From Anditalea andensis (GTDB lineage: Bacteria; Bacteroidota; Bacteroidia; Cytophagales; Cyclobacteriaceae), in assembly GCF_000714815.1 (NCBI RefSeq), contig NZ_JMIH01000024.1:496001-560000 (forward strand): a stretch of DNA of 64,000 nucleotides, written 5' to 3'. Under the pieces are notes generated by a model that had not been told where the DNA came from, did no database searches, and saw nothing but the letters and a program-made list of their open reading frames with translations. The translations under genes were made by a program, and so were the position numbers. Of the stretch, positions 55,601-63,951 are shown piece after piece. Within the stretch, counting starts at the first letter, position 1, and each line of letters opens with the position of its first letter.

Positions 55601-55827
55601 ACTTCTTTGACGCTTCATTTGTCAAACTGAGAGAGCTCAGTCTCACCTATCATTTGCAAGCTGCCTTTTTAAATAGATCCTTCCTTCAAAATGCTTCAAT
55701 ATCTTTGGTGGGTAGGAACCTGATGCTATGGTCAAATCTAGAGGACATCGATCCTGATTCTGGAGTAGATAATTTACAAACGCCATCAGTGAGAAATATT
55801 GGATTCAATATCAATCTAAGTTTTTAA
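52690..55827 (+). CDS. SusC/RagA-family transporter of the phosphohydrolase locus
   Basis: 1045 residues with a signal peptide (about 1-27). The regulatory sandwich VSGTVIDEDGNPIPGVSVLLKHSSTGVVTD precedes a variant signature: SIVVTALGVEKNVKSLGYAVQEV in place of the usual EVVVVGYGTQK. Plug: NLINSLTGQVAGLQINNSTALFQD, INVLKGATASALYGAIGKNGALMI. The barrel ends in RNIGFNINLSF. The T-A-L-G subtype is a distinct SusC branch often paired with smaller SusD proteins. The ligand is unknown, but the linked hydrolase suggests a phosphate-containing compound. First gene of a four-gene plus-strand unit. Confidence 0.95.
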   Translation: MKNFYNGVLLMVIMSLLALIFPEHLLAQNVTVSGTVIDEDGNPIPGVSVLLKHSSTGVVTDLEGKYSLAVMDLSNSLLFSYIGYLSVEEVIGNRNIIDIQLIPDIKDLESIVVTALGVEKNVKSLGYAVQEVAGEKFTKAREPNLINSLTGQVAGLQINNSTALFQDPQISLRGARPLIVIDGIPSTENDFWKINADDVGSINVLKGATASALYGAIGKNGALMITTKRGSEGTRVEINSSTMFQPSYLVIPTVQTTYGNGDNGQYAYVDGSGSGTEGFGWIWGPRLNQIDPSTPSGFVERPQYNSPIDPETGQRIPIPFISRGADNIRNFFQQGLISTNNVNLTSGNEQGNYRISASHIYQKGLVPNTELHNTSFSVAGSYRLSTKISADASMTYNRQYTENFPETPYGPENYLYNLVLWTGTDVDVRDLKEYWVPGREGFQQKHFNNSYYNNPYFQAYEYLRGYHKDNTYGQIKLDYDATENLKFTVRTGMNVYALERTDKEPKSYVKYGRVSRGNFYINNSAQLNMNTDLFLSYSKNLGNNFVINANAGGSNRFIRFRSESLNTDGLAIPNFYNVANSEQPLSGSNSLTREQVNSAFGTVDIEFMNALFLTVTGRNDWVSTLPVSNNSFFYPSITFAGTISDFLDFPRPIDFVKVRTGWSRVSDGRIRPANGSNAINPYSHIQAFNPGVVWGGNPSLIFPSALINPDIQPETSDSYEIGIDTKFLRGRLGLDLTYYRIRDFNNLISVPVSQASGFTTRLENGAEFTRKGWELMINATPILRNDFSWNINLNWSTYQRILSESFDGSDRFGNILVGERTDQIFSASQYQRTPDNRLIIGQNGYPIRDPYQRMMGFTNPKYIFGIQNTINYKNVTLGFGFDGRIGGTIYSQTHEKMWWGGTHPGSVNQFREDANNGLATYVADGVVVTGGNVSFDAFGNILEDSRTYAENENAVNYIDWNKTTLNAEYTHFFDASFVKLRELSLTYHLQAAFLNRSFLQNASISLVGRNLMLWSNLEDIDPDSGVDNLQTPSVRNIGFNINLSF

Positions 55828-55970
55828 ACCCTTGAAAATGTGATTTCTTATTAAACCACGCATGACCGAAGTTTATCCTACACTGAGATGCCCCCATATT
55901 GCCCTGATGACTAATGGGGTATATCAGGGGACCACCTTAGATCCACATAACATTGAAAAAACATTATCTG

Positions 55971-57425
55971 ATGAAAACATATAATAGAGTTATAAGTATA
56001 ATAATACTGTTTGGTATGATGGCTTGCGAATCTTTTGAAGATTTACAGTTAGACCCTAATAGACCAGTTCAGGCTGAACCCAGTTTATTGCTTACTGCCA
56101 TAGAAGTGGATGCTTTTTCCACTGTGCAGGTTAGTGCCGCATTGGCCAGCAGACAATTGATCTTTACCAATAGTGCTTCTGACAACCAATATTATGGCTG
56201 GCAGAGAGCAAGTTTTGCCGACTATGATCAACTCAGGCAAGTAGCTAAATTGACAGTAGAGGCAGAAAGAACAAGCAATGATAGTTATAAGGCCCTGTCC
56301 CTTTTTTTCAGATCTTATTATATTATAAAGCTGACCAATACATTTGGTGACATACCTTTCACTGAATCGACTAAAGGAGAAGCAGGTAATTTTAAACCTG
56401 AATATGATACCCAGGAAAGTATATTCATACAGGTTTTGTCAGATCTAAAAACAGCTAATTCTCTGCTTACGGCTGATTCAGGAGATATTTTGGGAGATAT
56501 AATTTATCAGGGAAATATTTTGAAATGGAAAAAGCTTATCAACTCCTTTTCCCTTAGGGTTCTAATGAGCATGTCCTTAAAAGAAAATAATTCTGTCATT
56601 GATATTAAGGGCAAATTTGCTGAAATATTCTCTAACCCTGAGATGTTTCCTCTATTCGAAAGTAATATGGATAATGGCGCCTTACAATACCTGGACGTAG
56701 AAGGAAACAGATATCCGTTTTTCAATTCAAATGACCTTCGTACTGCATATTATATGGAAAAGAGTTTTGTGGATAAGCTAAAAAGGAATAGGGATCCCAG
56801 ATTATTTGTCTATGCCGACAGGGACAATAATGGCAGACAGCTTCAAGAAACCAATCCTGTAGCCTATAACGGTTTGGAAGGGGCGGCACCACTGTCAGAA
56901 AATACCAACCTGATATTGTCAGGAACAGGGTCGCCGATAGACAGTCGTTACTATAATGATCCCATAAATCAGCCCTCCCTACTCATGGGGTATCCTGAAT
57001 TGATGCTAACACTTGCAGAAGCAGCATATAGAGGGTGGATACCGGGAGATGCTGAGGAATTTTATCGAGAGGGAATAAGGGCCTCCATGGAATTCAATAA
57101 TATCTCACCTCATGAAACAGAAGCATACCTTGACCATCATATGAACAGTTATGTAACTGCAGAAGGGCTACGGTTGATTTTGGAAGAAAAACATACATCG
57201 CTTTTTATGAATTCCGGTTGGGAATCTTTTTACAATCAAAGAAGGACGGGTATTCCTGAATTGAGCCTTTCCAATCAAATCATCAATCCCGGAGGAATTC
57301 CTAAACGCTGGATGTATCCTCAAGAAGAAATACAATTAAATCTCCAAAATATGAATGAAGCACTTCAACGTCAATTTGGGGGGCAGGATAATGTAAATGC
57401 TGTCATGTGGCTGCTTCGGCAATAA
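55971..57425 (+). CDS. SusD/RagB-like lipoprotein (SusD-like_2 type)
   Basis: About 484 residues from ATG 55971; the earlier TTG at 55953 is less likely. A lipobox is visible at FGMMAC. This is the shorter SusD branch: LQLDPNRPVQAEPSLLLTAIEVDAF, ALSLFFRSYYIIKLTNTFGDIPFTE, NILKWKKLINSFSLRVLMSMS, MGYPELMLTLAEAAYRGWIPGDAEEFYREGI, and ALQRQFGGQDNVNAVMWLL. It pairs with the TALG-type SusC 143 bases upstream. The spacer contains a CCCTGAT/ATCAGGG pair with a 14-base loop, possibly an attenuator. Confidence 0.92.
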   Translation: MKTYNRVISIIILFGMMACESFEDLQLDPNRPVQAEPSLLLTAIEVDAFSTVQVSAALASRQLIFTNSASDNQYYGWQRASFADYDQLRQVAKLTVEAERTSNDSYKALSLFFRSYYIIKLTNTFGDIPFTESTKGEAGNFKPEYDTQESIFIQVLSDLKTANSLLTADSGDILGDIIYQGNILKWKKLINSFSLRVLMSMSLKENNSVIDIKGKFAEIFSNPEMFPLFESNMDNGALQYLDVEGNRYPFFNSNDLRTAYYMEKSFVDKLKRNRDPRLFVYADRDNNGRQLQETNPVAYNGLEGAAPLSENTNLILSGTGSPIDSRYYNDPINQPSLLMGYPELMLTLAEAAYRGWIPGDAEEFYREGIRASMEFNNISPHETEAYLDHHMNSYVTAEGLRLILEEKHTSLFMNSGWESFYNQRRTGIPELSLSNQIINPGGIPKRWMYPQEEIQLNLQNMNEALQRQFGGQDNVNAVMWLLRQ

Positions 57426-57477
57426 AAGGTAAAATCAGCACACCGTATTCTATTGATGTATCCAATTTTAAATTTTT

Positions 57478-58719
57478 ATGGGAAAAATATTTTTGATGGG
57501 TATCATTGGACTTATCATAAATTCAATGGTGCTGGCTCAGGAAAAGCCAAAAAAAGCGGTCTTTATCATTTTAGATGGGATCTCATATGATGTAATCCAA
57601 CAGGTGGAAACACCTCATATAGATAGGATTGCTGCGGCAGGTGGTTTTTCAAAAGCTTATGTAGGAGGAGGAAGGGGAAGCTATTCTGAAACACCTACTA
57701 TTTCGGCAGTAGGTTACAACAGTCTTTTGACAGGAACATGGGTAAACAAACATAATGTTTTTGATAACGATATTCAAAGACCCAATTACAATTATTGGAC
57801 GGTTTTCAGGTATCTAAAAGAAGCTATGCCTTCAGCTCATCTAGCCATATTTTCTACTTGGCTGGATAATAGGACCAAATTGATAGGTGAGGGTATGGCT
57901 GCTACCGGAAATTACTTTCTGGATTATTCCTATGATGGATTTGAATTGGACACGATATTATATCCGCATGATCCAGAAAAAAAATATATATCAGAAATTG
58001 ATGAAAAAGTAAGTAAAGAAGCATCCCGGTATATTTTGGAAAACGGTCCAGACTTAAGCTGGGTATATCTAGAATATCCTGATGATATGGGGCATCGGTT
58101 TGGAGATGGTTCAGAGTTATATGATGCTGTGAAAGAAGCAGATCGTCAGACCGGTAAAATATATGATTCCGTATTGGAGAGAATAGATAGAGGTGAAGAC
58201 TGGTTAGTTATCGTCACTACCGATCATGGGAGACAACCTGATACGGGATTACATCATGGAGGTCAATCAGACAGAGAAAGGGATATATGGATATCTACTA
58301 ATGCTAATGGGCTGAATGATTATTTTAAAAATCAGCAAGTTGCTATTGTTGATATACTTCCCACACTACTCAGACATTTTCAAATATCAGTTCCGGAAGA
58401 AAACATAAATGAAATAGATGGGGTATCCCTTATTGATTCTATTTCAGTATACCACCCTAAGATAGAAAAAAATGATAATGAAATAATTTTTAAATGGGCA
58501 TTTATGGGGGAAGAAACAGAAGATATAGAAATTTGGGGTGCATATACCAATAAGTTTAGGCAAACAGGCGAAGAAGATAAATACCATTTATTCGGAAAAG
58601 TAAAAGGTAGTAAAGGAACATATTCAATACCGATTTCGAACCTTCAAAAGGAGCAAGTAAAAATTCTGTTCAAGGGAAAGAGAAATACTGTGAATAAATG
58701 GATAGTAAATAAAAAATAA
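57478..58719 (+). CDS. Alkaline-phosphatase-superfamily phosphodiesterase/nucleotide pyrophosphatase-like hydrolase
   Basis: 413 residues with a signal peptide (about 1-20). Two-metal site of the type I phosphodiesterase/nucleotide pyrophosphatase family: FIILDGISYD (Asp33), nucleophile Thr72 in YSETPTISAVGYNSLLTG, PDDMGHRFGDG (Asp202, His206), TTDHGRQPD (Asp249, His250) and GLHHGGQS. The C-terminal extension (about 330-413; IFKWAFMGEETEDIEIWGAY) is a beta-rich domain. It hydrolyses a phosphate ester or diester in the periplasm; which one is unknown. It starts 52 bases after SusD on the same strand, so it probably acts on the imported ligand. Confidence 0.9.
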   Translation: MGKIFLMGIIGLIINSMVLAQEKPKKAVFIILDGISYDVIQQVETPHIDRIAAAGGFSKAYVGGGRGSYSETPTISAVGYNSLLTGTWVNKHNVFDNDIQRPNYNYWTVFRYLKEAMPSAHLAIFSTWLDNRTKLIGEGMAATGNYFLDYSYDGFELDTILYPHDPEKKYISEIDEKVSKEASRYILENGPDLSWVYLEYPDDMGHRFGDGSELYDAVKEADRQTGKIYDSVLERIDRGEDWLVIVTTDHGRQPDTGLHHGGQSDRERDIWISTNANGLNDYFKNQQVAIVDILPTLLRHFQISVPEENINEIDGVSLIDSISVYHPKIEKNDNEIIFKWAFMGEETEDIEIWGAYTNKFRQTGEEDKYHLFGKVKGSKGTYSIPISNLQKEQVKILFKGKRNTVNKWIVNKK

Positions 58720-58721
58720 TA

Positions 58722-58973
58722 ATGGCAGACCTTAAGTTTTGGATGGATGGTTTTGGATGGCTGGGAGCGTTGTGCTTTCTGGCTTCCTACTATTTGCTTG
58801 TGACTAAAAAATGGAAATCTACCAGTTATAGATATCATATCGCGAATCTAATTGGAGCAGTTTTTTTGTTGACCAATACCTTGTATGATGTATCCTATCC
58901 TAGTGTCTTTATAAATGGATGTTGGGCAGGTATAGCATTAATAGGTATGGTGGTAGATAGAAAACAAAAATAA
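58722..58973 (+). CDS. CBU_0592-type small membrane protein
   Basis: 83 residues, three hydrophobic helices: GFGWLGALCFLASYYLLVT, YHIANLIGAVFLLTNTLY and FINGCWAGIALIGMVV. This three-helix pattern, with W-x-x-K-S-T-x-x-Y-H-x-x-N-x-x-G in the loop, is that of CBU_0592-type membrane proteins; function unknown. It starts 2 bases after the hydrolase stop, so it is translationally linked to that gene and part of the SusC/SusD unit. Confidence 0.85.
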   Translation: MADLKFWMDGFGWLGALCFLASYYLLVTKKWKSTSYRYHIANLIGAVFLLTNTLYDVSYPSVFINGCWAGIALIGMVVDRKQK

Positions 58974-59285
58974 GGTTGTTTCTCATGATCAAAGGATTGC
59001 CCCCTTTAATGTCAGCATAAAGTCTATATCACCTAAAAGACCGATACCTTGAAGGGGTTAGAAGGTCCGTAGATTTCCCTATTAATGATGAGTTAAACTA
59101 CTGGTGGTGATTTGTCTTATTGACTTTTTAGATTTTAACAGCCCCGGCATGAATCCACCATCTTGACATCATCTGTATTTCTTAAGAATAATGGCTTATA
59201 AGGAATGGAAGAGATATTTAACTTTTAAAATATATTGCCTATATGTGTTTTTATACAAAAAATACTCTGTGGATCTGGACATCAA
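58974..59285. other. Convergent spacer, nothing recognised
   Basis: About 310 bases between converging genes, without a clear terminator hairpin. Confidence 0.35.
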
Positions 59286-60017
59286 TCAGGACTTTTCTAT
59301 TGGGCTAAAAATTAGGGGTAGGCTTGTCTCATTTTCAGCTTTGGTGAGTTTATGAATCCTGTAACCCAAAATTCCTGCATTTATGTCTATTGAAGCATGC
59401 AAAATTATAGCTATCCAGATATTTTCTGTAAAATAGTAAATGGTAGAAAACAGCATACCCAAAATAAACGAACTGATTATATTGGCCTTTCCGGTTCCGA
59501 TATGTGTAATTGCAAAAATTGAATTTGTCAGAATAAACGCGGTTACCAGGCTTGCGTTTTCTCTCAGAAACTCAAAAAGGAACAAGCGAAATAGCATTTC
59601 TTCACAAACTCCCGCACTAAAAGAAAGGAACAAAAACCATTTTAGTTCTTTGTCAGTTTTAGGTAAATAGTGATAAATGTCTTTGAGTTTTTCTTTGACA
59701 GCGCTTGCGTTATCTGCCGTAACTTTTGTTGTTGTGTATTGGAAATAGGCAAAACCCAAAATTAAGATGATCAGTCCGATGTTTATTAAAGAAAATTTGG
59801 GGTAAAAATGAAGGGCCGGCTGTTTGTAGACGATATAATTGATTAAAATTATAAATGTTAAGCTCCAAAATATGATTAAAGTCTGTTTATAGTCTGCCAA
59901 ACGGTATCTGCTGTCCAGATTGATATTGGCATTTACCTTTTGATAAGTCAATAAAATGTATAAAGGAAAAATTATTCCGACTAGGGCTACTATGATTATG
60001 GTCAAGTTTATTGCCAT
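59286..60017 (-). CDS. CPBP-family intramembrane glutamic protease
   Basis: 243 residues with about seven membrane segments. The CPBP (Abi/CAAX-type) active-site motifs are intact: GVCEEMLFRLFLFEFL (E-E-x-x-x-R; about residue 140), TNSIFAITHIGTG (the F-x-x-x-H motif) and LHASIDINAGILGY (H-x-x-x-[DN]). Bacterial members process membrane or secreted proteins; some give bacteriocin self-immunity. The substrate cannot be inferred here. A single gene with no operon partner. Confidence 0.9.
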   Translation of the reverse strand: MAINLTIIIVALVGIIFPLYILLTYQKVNANINLDSRYRLADYKQTLIIFWSLTFIILINYIVYKQPALHFYPKFSLINIGLIILILGFAYFQYTTTKVTADNASAVKEKLKDIYHYLPKTDKELKWFLFLSFSAGVCEEMLFRLFLFEFLRENASLVTAFILTNSIFAITHIGTGKANIISSFILGMLFSTIYYFTENIWIAIILHASIDINAGILGYRIHKLTKAENETSLPLIFSPIEKS

Positions 60018-60198
60018 CGTGTACTTTTTTATGTTCTTTTTGACTGACCTCCTAAGGTCCTCGGCTAATAAACTTGGGCCTTTTGGAGCTATTAACTCTT
60101 TGCCCGAAAGAAAGGTAGCCGAGAAGAAAGAGGCCTTCTGAAACTATTGAGAGAGCCATGTTGGCTTAGGTGCTGATGGCAGCTGCCCTACTTTCATA

Positions 60199-60777
60199 TT
60201 ATTTCTTGACAGCTATGATTATCCCAGTTGCCCAATTCAGTTTCGTCAATTTCAAATCGCTTCGGCGTTCTAAATGTTGCACGAAATTAACCGCTTTTTC
60301 CTGATGTCCTTCGGGCCAGTTTGGCTGCGGCATCATATCATCTACAATGTAAAATCCACCTTCTTTTAACATATCCAATACTTCATCTAAAAGCAAATAT
60401 TTCCCATGCCAAGTATCAGCGAAGATGTAATCAAATCTTTGGTCCAGATTATTATATACCCAATCTTCACCGTCAGAAAGGATTAATTGCAGTCTGTCAT
60501 CATTCCCTAAATGTTTTTTAGCAATTTCTAAAAGGGTTCCGTCATTATCAACTGAAATTAAAGTAGAATTATTATCCATACCATCTAGTATCCAGGCTGT
60601 TGAGAGCCCAGTACCTGTCCCAAGCTCAAGGAATTTTCCCGATGGTTTTGAAGCCGCGAGAAGTTTGAGCAAGGAACAGGTCAATTGGTCGGAGGACATT
60701 GTAAAACCATTTTCTTTTGTTGCCTTATCAATGTCAAAGTATGCTTCTGGGATTTTTTGATTCATCTTGTCTGTCAT
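60199..60777 (-). CDS. O-methyltransferase-like SAM-dependent methyltransferase
   Basis: 192 residues. The SAM loop reads FLELGTGTGLSTAWILDG (motif I, about 49-60), then TLISVDNDGTLLEIAKKHLG (motif II) and RFDYIFADTWHGKYLLLDEVLDMLKEGGFYIVDDMMPQPNWPEG, the latter with the metal-ligand-like Asp pair of class I O-methyltransferases. Whether it is metal-dependent is not clear. The acceptor is unknown. It may be a small-molecule or catechol-type methyltransferase. No operon partner. Confidence 0.85.
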   Translation of the reverse strand: MTDKMNQKIPEAYFDIDKATKENGFTMSSDQLTCSLLKLLAASKPSGKFLELGTGTGLSTAWILDGMDNNSTLISVDNDGTLLEIAKKHLGNDDRLQLILSDGEDWVYNNLDQRFDYIFADTWHGKYLLLDEVLDMLKEGGFYIVDDMMPQPNWPEGHQEKAVNFVQHLERRSDLKLTKLNWATGIIIAVKK

Positions 60778-61460
60778 TTTCTATTTTGTTAATATAAAAT
60801 CCGCATTGGTCTGTTATCCCTGGTTGCCGCCTACGTGTTTGGTTTAGCCGAAGCCGGAAGTTTTTAATATAAATTTTAATCGAATAATGAAAATTGGATT
60901 ACGATCATATGTTCCGTCAAAGCCGCTTAGCCTCCATTTTGCCTCTACCTGGTGCTAGCCTTGAATAGTGAATATAGGTCAAAAAATTGACCGTTCCAAC
61001 AGGTAAAATACAGGCACTTATAAAAACAAAAAAAATGGTAGCAATGGGAATAAATCCCCCTTGAACACACCGTCAAACTCCTGAAGCCTTGCAAGATATG
61101 GTGCGGAATTATTCATCATTTTTTATTATTGTCGCCATTCCTGCTTTTAAGCACCTGGAATAAATCTGTAGATAATTTTAAGACCATGAACTTTTGTGTT
61201 TCATGCCGGTAGGATATCCTTCTTATTGCTTTCCTCTGGAAATTTCACCTTCATTTAGATAGTTTACCAAAGTGTTTTTCACAGTTTATTCATGTAGAAA
61301 TACCCGCTCTGTGGTTCAGTGTTTTTTCCACACGTAATAATTGCTCTATTTCTTGTTGATGGCTATGTTGAGTTTCCTCAGTATAGCGTCTCAAATCTCC
61401 AAACCTAGGCACTCATTAAGTTATCCACTGGATTAACCGGCGCTATATTTATTATAAACT
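60778..61460. other. Gene-poor stretch with a diverged inverted-repeat copy
   Basis: About 680 bases. The inverted element at 60951-61020 matches the one at 26647-26710. The stretch from about 61200 to 61460 holds only disrupted frames on the minus strand and may belong to the IS110 remnant downstream, but nothing is recognisable. Confidence 0.4.
60951..61020. repeat. Diverged copy of the 26.6-kb inverted repeat
   Basis: The core is GGTCAA-AAAA-TTGACC (60977-60992), then a right flank CCAAC...CAGGCACTTA that follows the order CCAA...CAGG...GCACTTA of the copy at 26641-26713. The outer stem is not conserved here. Similarity was judged by eye. Confidence 0.4.
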
Positions 61461-61489
61461 GTCTTTTTACGCTGGTGAATTTCAGAATA

Positions 61490-61665
61490 ATTATATAGGA
61501 TTAGGTTTGCCTTAATGAAGGTTTCGTGGATCTTTTGATCACACGCTGCTATCTGGGCTATATAGATCCTATAGGCATCATATGCCTGTTTCAGTTTGAT
61601 CAGACTTGTTTCCGCATAAAAGCCTTCCTGTGTTTATAATCTGTTTTTGATGTATTTCTTTAGTT
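61490..61665 (-). pseudogene. IS110-family transposase remnant
   Basis: On the minus strand the frame reads LKKYIKNRL, a stop, then TQEGFYAETSLIKLKQAYDAY followed by RIYIAQIAACDQKIHETF, and is then lost among stops. This matches the E-H-[LI]-F-x-L-[KR]-Q-A-x-x-x-Y-[DE]-x-Y-x-x-x-I-x-x-C-D-x-x-I segment of IS110/IS1111 transposases, before the C-terminal transposase domain. Neither the DEDD catalytic part nor terminal repeats are present. The family call rests on this one segment. Confidence 0.45.
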
Positions 61666-61707
61666 TTATTATTGCGTGATAATTCTCTCTAAATGTCGAT
61701 TAAGCGT

Positions 61708-62625
61708 TTAGAAGGTGGATCTAAATTGTACGGGAGTTATTCCGGTTTTCATTTTAAACAACCGACTGAAACTTTGCGAATGTTCAAAACCCAGTTCGTA
61801 TGCTATTTGGCTGATGGACAAATCTGTTGCCCATAGTTTTTCTTTTGCTTTTTCGATTAACTTCATATGAATGTACTGTTGCGCACTTTGCCCGATAAGT
61901 GATCTAAGTAAATCACTCAGATATCCTGGAGAAACGTTTAGTTTATCAGATAGGTACTGCACCGTGGGAACTCCATCATTTTCTGATTGCTGACTGTTGA
62001 AATACTCATCGATTAGGGCTTCTGTTTTTTGAAGAATGTCATTGTTGACAGCCCTGCGGGTAATGAATTGACGTTTGTAAAATCTATTAACATAGCTTAA
62101 AAGCAGTTCTATATGGGCTACCATCACTTCTTGGCTAAATTCATCCACTCGGCTCATGAGTTCTTGGTTCATACTGGTGTAAACGGACAGGATGATCTCC
62201 TTTTCCTTTTCGGATAAATGGAGCGCTTCGTTCATAGAATAGGAAAAGTAATCATACTGCTTTATCTTTTTGGCCAAAGGGTAGCCTAAAAGGAAATCGG
62301 GATGTATCAGTAAAATATATGCATGGGTATCTTTATTATATTCTGTCGTCCCTACCAATTGGTTTGGGGCTATAAACAGCATACTACCTTCATTATAATC
62401 ATAGTAATCCCGTCCATATTTTAATTTTCCGCCGTTTTTAGTGATGAAAGTTATTTTATAGAAATTCAATACATCATAAATAGGGGCCATATCTGTATTG
62501 AATGGGTAGCCTTCATCAAAATGGATCAGGCTTATTAATGGATGCTGTGGTTTAGGCAAACCAAAAGCCTCATGGCTTTCCGTTATAGAAATAAAACGAA
62601 TGATATTACCCTCTCTTTTTTTCAT
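61708..62625 (-). CDS. AraC-family transcriptional regulator
   Basis: 305 residues. The N-terminal cupin-like domain (about 35-130; YKITFITKNGGKLKYGRDYYDYNEGSMLFIAPNQLV) senses a ligand. The C-terminal AraC domain has two HTH motifs (VQYLSDKLNVSPGYLSDLLRSLIGQSAQQYIHMKLIEKAKEKL; LSISQIAYELGFEHSQSFSRLFKMKTGITPVQFR). It lies 143 bases after an SDR gene on the same strand, as in the SDR-AraC pair at 47959, and probably regulates that SDR. Confidence 0.93.
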   Translation of the reverse strand: MKKREGNIIRFISITESHEAFGLPKPQHPLISLIHFDEGYPFNTDMAPIYDVLNFYKITFITKNGGKLKYGRDYYDYNEGSMLFIAPNQLVGTTEYNKDTHAYILLIHPDFLLGYPLAKKIKQYDYFSYSMNEALHLSEKEKEIILSVYTSMNQELMSRVDEFSQEVMVAHIELLLSYVNRFYKRQFITRRAVNNDILQKTEALIDEYFNSQQSENDGVPTVQYLSDKLNVSPGYLSDLLRSLIGQSAQQYIHMKLIEKAKEKLWATDLSISQIAYELGFEHSQSFSRLFKMKTGITPVQFRSTF

Positions 62626-62768
62626 CAGAAATATTTGTTTTTATTAAAACGCCTGAAAAACCCATTTCATCCATTATTTTCATAAATACACCAAAAGATT
62701 AATCTTATAAATTTTAAAAGAAGTTTATGACTCTAATGTTACCCGAATTATTTAAACCATGCTGGATT

Positions 62769-63542
62769 CTACCAGGGAATAATGTTGTCGGATCCTGAGA
62801 AATTTCGGGGCCCTGTAAAGCTTCCCGATGGGATATCTTCTGCCAATGCCACCCGTATAGGTTCCTTAGAGCCTTCTTCTACCGTATCGGTCCCCTGAAA
62901 ATTATTCAGTGCCGTGGCCGTAAAACCCGGACTTACTAAATTTACTTTGATTCCTGAATCCTCTAATTCGATCGCCAAGGACAGGAAAATACCGTTGAGT
63001 GCTGTTTTAGATGCTCCATAGACAGCGTCGAATGATTTACGGTAAGGATTTGAAGTATCTGAGTTTATCGTAAGAGATCCTAATGCGCTCGAAACGGTCA
63101 CTATGCGAGGGGCAGATGCCTTTCGTAATAATGGTAAAAAAGCCTGCGTCACTGCTAGCGTACCAAATACATTGGTATCCCAAACGGTACGCATCTCACT
63201 GAGCGAGGCCACACTGGGCAACTGTGCTCCAAGGGTTTCTTCCATCGTACGTCCCGGACTTCCTGCACTCGATATTGCGGCGTTATTGACCAATAATGTA
63301 AGATAACCAAATTCACTTTCTATTAGCTTAAATGCTTCATCGATCGAATGGCTAGCTGTAATATCCAGCTGGATAGCTTTTGCCATGTCACCGATTTCGG
63401 CAGCGGCTGTTTCCCCTTTTTTCAAATTACGGGATCCTACATAAACATTGTAGCCGTTAGCTGCAAGAGCCTTGGCTATTTGAAAACCTACGCCGGTATT
63501 GGCTCCAGTAACTAGTGCTGTTTTCTTTTCGTCTTTTTTCAT
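62769..63542 (-). CDS. Short-chain dehydrogenase/reductase (pairs with AraC)
   Basis: 257 residues. TGANTGVG (about 13-20), NNAA in place of NNAG, Ser in TVSSALGS, YGASKTALNGI and VSPGFTATALNNFQG, all SDR features. It ends SGSDNIIPW, like the Crp-linked SDRs, which also end in a short motif with terminal W. It is probably a NADP(H)-dependent carbonyl reductase; substrate unknown. The start MKKDEKKTALVTG is clear. An AraC gene follows on the same strand. Confidence 0.92.
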   Translation of the reverse strand: MKKDEKKTALVTGANTGVGFQIAKALAANGYNVYVGSRNLKKGETAAAEIGDMAKAIQLDITASHSIDEAFKLIESEFGYLTLLVNNAAISSAGSPGRTMEETLGAQLPSVASLSEMRTVWDTNVFGTLAVTQAFLPLLRKASAPRIVTVSSALGSLTINSDTSNPYRKSFDAVYGASKTALNGIFLSLAIELEDSGIKVNLVSPGFTATALNNFQGTDTVEEGSKEPIRVALAEDIPSGSFTGPRNFSGSDNIIPW

Positions 63543-63951
63543 GTTCTATATATTTTATAAAACAAATGTCTGCAATTACTTTTAAGTGCATGTAGCTGAA
63601 TCGGGGATAGTTGTAACCAAATCAAGGATGCTGTTTTTTTGAATTTTTACTATATATAAATTCCTTGAGCCATTTATTTTTCAGAATACAATAGAAAAGC
63701 TGCAGATGAAATTATGCTGCCTTGAACGATTTTAAAACAGGGACACCTGAATTTTTAGTCAGATGGTCCCCTTGTTTTTGAATTCAACGATTCTGCAGGG
63801 GTTTGAGTTTTGATATTGCACCTCCCATGGTGTCATAAGCTGGAGGAGGAGCAAAAACACTTACTGTAAAAGTTTCAATACTCTAATACACAAACCTTTC
63901 AGATAGCTCTCCATACTGGAGCTGGGATGGGTTCAATCCTACTTTCAGGAA
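63543..63951. other. Spacer before the right-edge SDR gene
   Basis: About 410 bases, including the terminator-like hairpin at 63734-63779. Between the hairpin and 63951 the minus strand holds open stretches with no family features. No gene is supported. Confidence 0.4.
63734..63779 (-). terminator. Imperfect terminator-like hairpin
   Basis: On the minus strand, a stem formed by AAACAAGGGGAC...CTGA and TCAG...GTCCCTGTTT, with mismatches, ends in TTTTAAAA. It could terminate transcription of the right-edge SDR. Confidence 0.35.

Noticed and set aside
55902-55929. CCCTGAT/ATCAGGG pair between SusC and SusD
   Set aside because: 7-bp stem with a 14-base loop and no T-run; too weak to call a terminator or attenuator as a separate feature.
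63780-63951. Minus-strand stretch reading FLKVGLNPSQLQYGELSERFVY and, after a stop, SIETFTVSVFAPPPAYDTMGG
   Set aside because: It lies after the SDR stop codon and has its own stops; no start and no family pattern, so it was not called a gene.
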